From Ruminococcaceae bacterium UBA945 (GTDB lineage: Bacteria > Bacillota > Clostridia > Oscillospirales > Acutalibacteraceae), in contig DBCZ01000001.1 of NCBI GenBank assembly GCA_002293315.1, positions 1 to 16,263 on the forward strand: DNA of 16,263 nucleotides, read 5' to 3'. This document shows, one piece after another, positions 14,573 to 16,263 of this stretch (position 1 is its first letter; every line of letters begins with the position of its first letter). The notes under the pieces are model-generated. The model made no database searches, was not told the origin of the DNA, and was given only the letters and a program-made list of their open reading frames with translations. A program made the position numbers and the translations under genes.

Positions 14573-14586
14573 GAACCAACAAACTG

Positions 14587-14615
14587 AGCCGCAGGTTTCT
14601 GCGGCTTTTGTTTTT
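14587..14615 (+). terminator. Intrinsic terminator of the DUF308 gene
   Basis: An 8-base-pair GC-rich stem, AGCCGCAG with CTGCGGCT (14587-14594, 14599-14606), closes on a 4-base loop. It is followed by TTTTGTTTTT, about 15 bases after the stop. Confidence 0.92.
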
Positions 14616-14625
14616 CGCTTTGATA

Positions 14626-14654
14626 TTGCTTACAGCGTGAAGAAGATATATACT
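14626..14654 (+). promoter_or_regulatory. Candidate promoter for the flavodoxin-like gene
   Basis: TTGCTT (14626-14631) and TATACT (14649-14654) are separated by 17 bases, directly after the terminator. Transcription would begin near 14661, leaving a leader of only about 18 bases. Confidence 0.5.
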
Positions 14655-14678
14655 TAATAGAAAGTGAGATGTATCACA

Positions 14679-15107
14679 ATGAACATTGAAGTAAGATTCT
14701 TTTCAAGAGGCGGACACACAAAAAAGGTTGCGGAGGCAATTGCCGAAGCCGCAGGAGTTGCGCCGGAGGCTATCACCGTGCCGTTTTCAAAGCCGGTTGA
14801 CTTGCTGTTTCTGGGCGGCGGCATATATGCGGGCAAGCCAGCATCGGAGGTGCTGGAATATGCGAAGGCTCTTTCGGGCGGCAATGTGAAGCGGGTGGCT
14901 TTCTTCTCCACATCAATGAGCCCGACGAACGGTTTTGCGGCGCAGGTGGAGGAGAATATTGCAAATGACATTGAAGTCATTGAACCGGCCTTCCACTGCC
15001 CGGGGCAGTTCCTTTTCTTCAACCGGAAACGCCCGAAGGAAGAGGATTTAAGCAAGGCAAAGGATTTCGCCGCGAAGACAATTCATAAACTGCACCCTCC
15101 GACCTAA
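14679..15107 (+). CDS. Small flavodoxin-like protein
   Basis: From the ATG at 14679 the protein has 142 residues, the size of a single flavodoxin fold. A first strand (IEVRFFS) leads into an atypical phosphate-binding loop SRGGHTKKVAEAIAE (9-23). LLFLGGGIYAGKP (42-54) and VAFFSTSMSP (73-82) follow, where the flavin-binding loops are expected. It is probably an FMN-binding electron carrier or reductase domain, but flavin binding is inferred. The frame continues to a GTG at 14664; the ATG gives the natural strand 1 start. The ribosome binding site is weak (GTGAG about 10 bases upstream). It lies upstream of the acetyltransferase and desulfoferrodoxin genes, so a redox role is reasonable. Confidence 0.78.
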   Translation: MNIEVRFFSRGGHTKKVAEAIAEAAGVAPEAITVPFSKPVDLLFLGGGIYAGKPASEVLEYAKALSGGNVKRVAFFSTSMSPTNGFAAQVEENIANDIEVIEPAFHCPGQFLFFNRKRPKEEDLSKAKDFAAKTIHKLHPPT

Positions 15108-15122
15108 GCGTCAATTTTCCTG

Positions 15123-15153
15123 TTGACTTTTACGCCGTGTCGTCCTGCATAAT
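15123..15153 (+). promoter_or_regulatory. Candidate promoter for the GNAT gene
   Basis: TTGACT (15123-15128) precedes CATAAT (15148-15153) at a long 19-base spacing. The predicted start is near 15160, about 26 bases before the ATG. Confidence 0.4.
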
Positions 15154-15185
15154 TGTATTATCACAAATATACGGAGGAATAAATA

Positions 15186-15680
15186 ATGGAAGAGTTCATG
15201 GGTTTAACCTTTGAGGTGTTTACTGAAGGTGATATTTCAAAGCTGGAAAACATAATGAAGCGTGCTTTTGACGAAGACGCGCGCATACATTTAGGACTGG
15301 AGAGCGGAGGCCCGCCGGGATATGACAACGGGGATTTTTTGAGGAAATGGTATTTGCACGAGGACGTGACGGCATACACCGTTTCAAAGGACGGGGTGCC
15401 TATTGGCGCAATGGCTCTTTGGATTAACGAAAACAAGGAGCATTATCTGGGAAATATCTTCCTTGACCCGGATTACCAAGGGAACGGCATTGGCACGATT
15501 GTCTGGAAGTATGTTGAGCATAAATATCCTGATGCCGTGAAGTGGGAAACGGAAACCGCGGCGTTTTCAAGGAGAAATCACGTTTTTTATGTTAATAAAT
15601 GCGGGTTTCGCATCATAAGAATAACTGATTATGCCGATATAATGACCTCCAGCTATCAGATGGAAAAGCTGTATAGCTGA
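15186..15680 (+). CDS. GNAT family N-acetyltransferase
   Basis: The protein of 164 residues has one GNAT fold. Strand 4 and motif A read YLGNIFLDPDYQGNGIG (87-103), where QGNGIG (98-103) is the acetyl-CoA pyrophosphate loop. Motif B includes RRNHVFYVNKCGF (129-141), typical of substrates modified by single-domain GNATs. A variable N-terminal part with GGPPGYDNGDF (41-51) probably forms the acceptor site, and the acceptor is unknown. GGAGG lies 8 bases before the ATG at 15186. It lies between the flavodoxin-like and desulfoferrodoxin genes, all on the plus strand with gaps of about 80-95 bases, so each may be transcribed alone. Confidence 0.88.
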   Translation: MEEFMGLTFEVFTEGDISKLENIMKRAFDEDARIHLGLESGGPPGYDNGDFLRKWYLHEDVTAYTVSKDGVPIGAMALWINENKEHYLGNIFLDPDYQGNGIGTIVWKYVEHKYPDAVKWETETAAFSRRNHVFYVNKCGFRIIRITDYADIMTSSYQMEKLYS

Positions 15681-15730
15681 GAGTTGAGATTATATCTTTT
15701 CCAAAGCGAATTCCCTATTTCAAAGCAGGC

Positions 15731-15736
15731 TATAAT
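15731..15736 (+). promoter_or_regulatory. Candidate -10 box for the desulfoferrodoxin gene
   Basis: A perfect TATAAT lies 38 bases before the ATG at 15774, without a recognisable -35 at 16-18 bases. A small hairpin, TTTGC-TAAG-GCAAA (15736-15749), follows immediately and could be a regulator site. No clear PerR-type box is seen. Confidence 0.35.
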
Positions 15737-15773
15737 TTGCTAAGGCAAACAAATAAATTTGAGAGGTGTAATT

Positions 15774-16145
15774 ATGCAGAAGATTTTTTTCAGATGTAAG
15801 CATTGCGGCAATCTCGTTGGGCTGATTCATGAAGGAAACGTTCCGATGATTTGCTGCGGAGAGCCGATGGAAAAGCTCGTTCCAAACACGGTTGACGCCG
15901 CGCAGGAAAAGCATGTGCCTGTCTGCACATTAAGCGGGCGCGAGCTTGACGTACAGGTGGGCAGCGTGCCGCATCCGATGGAGGAGCAGCATTTTATCAT
16001 GTGGGTGGAAATTCAGCAGGCGGACAAAACGCAGCGGGCAATTTTCAGGCCGGGTCAAGAGCCGCGAGCCGTGTTCACAATCGAAGAAGGCGTGCCGGTG
16101 AGTGCGCGGGAATACTGCAACCTCCACGGCCTTTGGAAAGGGTAA
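15774..16145 (+). CDS. dfx: Desulfoferrodoxin (two-iron superoxide reductase)
   Basis: The enzyme reduces superoxide to hydrogen peroxide without releasing oxygen, a defence typical of anaerobes. From the ATG at 15774 it has 123 residues. The N-terminal desulforedoxin domain has all four iron cysteines: C8 and C11 (CKHC) and the pair C27-C28 (ICCG). The C-terminal superoxide reductase domain has the active-site E45-K46-H47, then H67 and H73 (VPHPMEEQH), and C115 with H118 in EYCNLHG. These give the His4-Cys catalytic iron. AGAGG lies 7 bases before the ATG. The in-frame TTG at 15759 precedes that site and is rejected. Electrons would come from rubredoxin or another small carrier not encoded here. 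Confidence 0.95.
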   Translation: MQKIFFRCKHCGNLVGLIHEGNVPMICCGEPMEKLVPNTVDAAQEKHVPVCTLSGRELDVQVGSVPHPMEEQHFIMWVEIQQADKTQRAIFRPGQEPRAVFTIEEGVPVSAREYCNLHGLWKG

Positions 16146-16166
16146 GCCAACAGAGCCCAATACCAG

Positions 16167-16212
16167 AAAAGCCACGCTTGGAACCGCTTTTTGCGGCATC
16201 CCAAGGTGGCTT
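16167..16212 (-). terminator. Compound hairpin, probable terminator of the tRNA transcript
   Basis: The outer stem pairs GCCAC-(g)-CTTGG (16171-16181) with CCAAGGTGGC (16201-16210), with one bulged base. The inner stem pairs CCGC with GCGG around five T residues on the plus strand. On the minus strand the outer stem is followed by TTTTCTGG. On the plus strand no T run follows, so it fits the tRNA side better than dfx. Confidence 0.6.
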
Positions 16213-16242
16213 GGCATTTCAGCTTTGTAGATGGCGAAAGAA

Positions 16243-16263
16243 TGACCCCGACGGGAATCGAAC
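16243..16263 (-). tRNA. tRNA 3' end (cut by right edge)
   Basis: Read on the minus strand, the window starts in the T arm: G, the loop TTCGATT, then CCCGT closing the T stem. This is followed by the 7-base 3' acceptor strand CGGGGTC and discriminator A. No CCA is encoded. The 5' acceptor should therefore read GACCCCG. The anticodon lies outside the window, so the amino acid cannot be named. Confidence 0.8.

Noticed and set aside
16179..16187. T-box-like sequence TGGAACCGC
   Set aside because: It resembles the T-box core, but there is no plus-strand gene downstream, no specifier or leader structure, and the bases are explained by the hairpin after the tRNA.

Overview
The window looks like a chromosomal segment from an anaerobic, low-to-mid GC member of the Firmicutes, most likely Clostridia and plausibly near the Oscillospirales. 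The evidence is strong AGGAGG-type ribosome binding sites, near-consensus sigma-A promoters, lipoproteins with Gram-positive lipoboxes, an FtsEX pair, the clostridial type of LeuC, a citramalate synthase, and a desulfoferrodoxin-type superoxide reductase. The genus is inference. I found no phage, insertion sequence, CRISPR array or toxin-antitoxin system, and no gene-free stretch longer than about 300 bases.

Left block (1-5251, minus strand, read right to left). A consensus promoter drives greA, which ends at an intrinsic terminator. A tightly packed run follows: lysS, an unknown single-pass membrane protein, a rhodanese lipoprotein, cimA and leuC, with leuC cut by the left edge. Three of its four junctions overlap by 1 or 4 bases and the fourth gap is 12 bases, so it reads as one translationally coupled operon. 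CimA makes citramalate from pyruvate and acetyl-CoA, and LeuC isomerises citramalate and isopropylmalate, so the distal part serves isoleucine and leucine synthesis.

Middle block (5273-10510, minus strand). It holds ftsX and ftsE (overlapping; FtsE carries a roughly 100-residue acidic tail), a PucR/CdaR-type regulator, a lipoprotein with a C-terminal ComEA-like helix-hairpin-helix domain, and a MsmK/UgpC-type sugar ABC ATPase that has no permease or binding protein nearby.

Divergent block (10663-13811). An Sfp-type phosphopantetheinyl transferase and an RsuA-type pseudouridine synthase run leftward, while an amidohydrolase and a cysteine synthase run rightward. The two transcripts appear to start from back-to-back promoters whose -35 boxes overlap inside one 13-base palindrome. 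This is the most striking regulatory structure in the window.

Right block (13812-16263, plus strand). It holds a DUF308/HdeD-like membrane protein with a clear terminator, a small flavodoxin-like protein, a GNAT acetyltransferase and a desulfoferrodoxin. Most of these have their own candidate promoter. The right edge cuts the 3' end of a minus-strand tRNA, which is followed by a compound hairpin that probably ends its transcript.

Most genes are recognisable housekeeping or metabolic functions. The less explained items are the acidic FtsE tail, the HhH lipoprotein, the membrane protein between lysS and the rhodanese, the shared divergent promoter, and the inverted repeat in front of ftsE.
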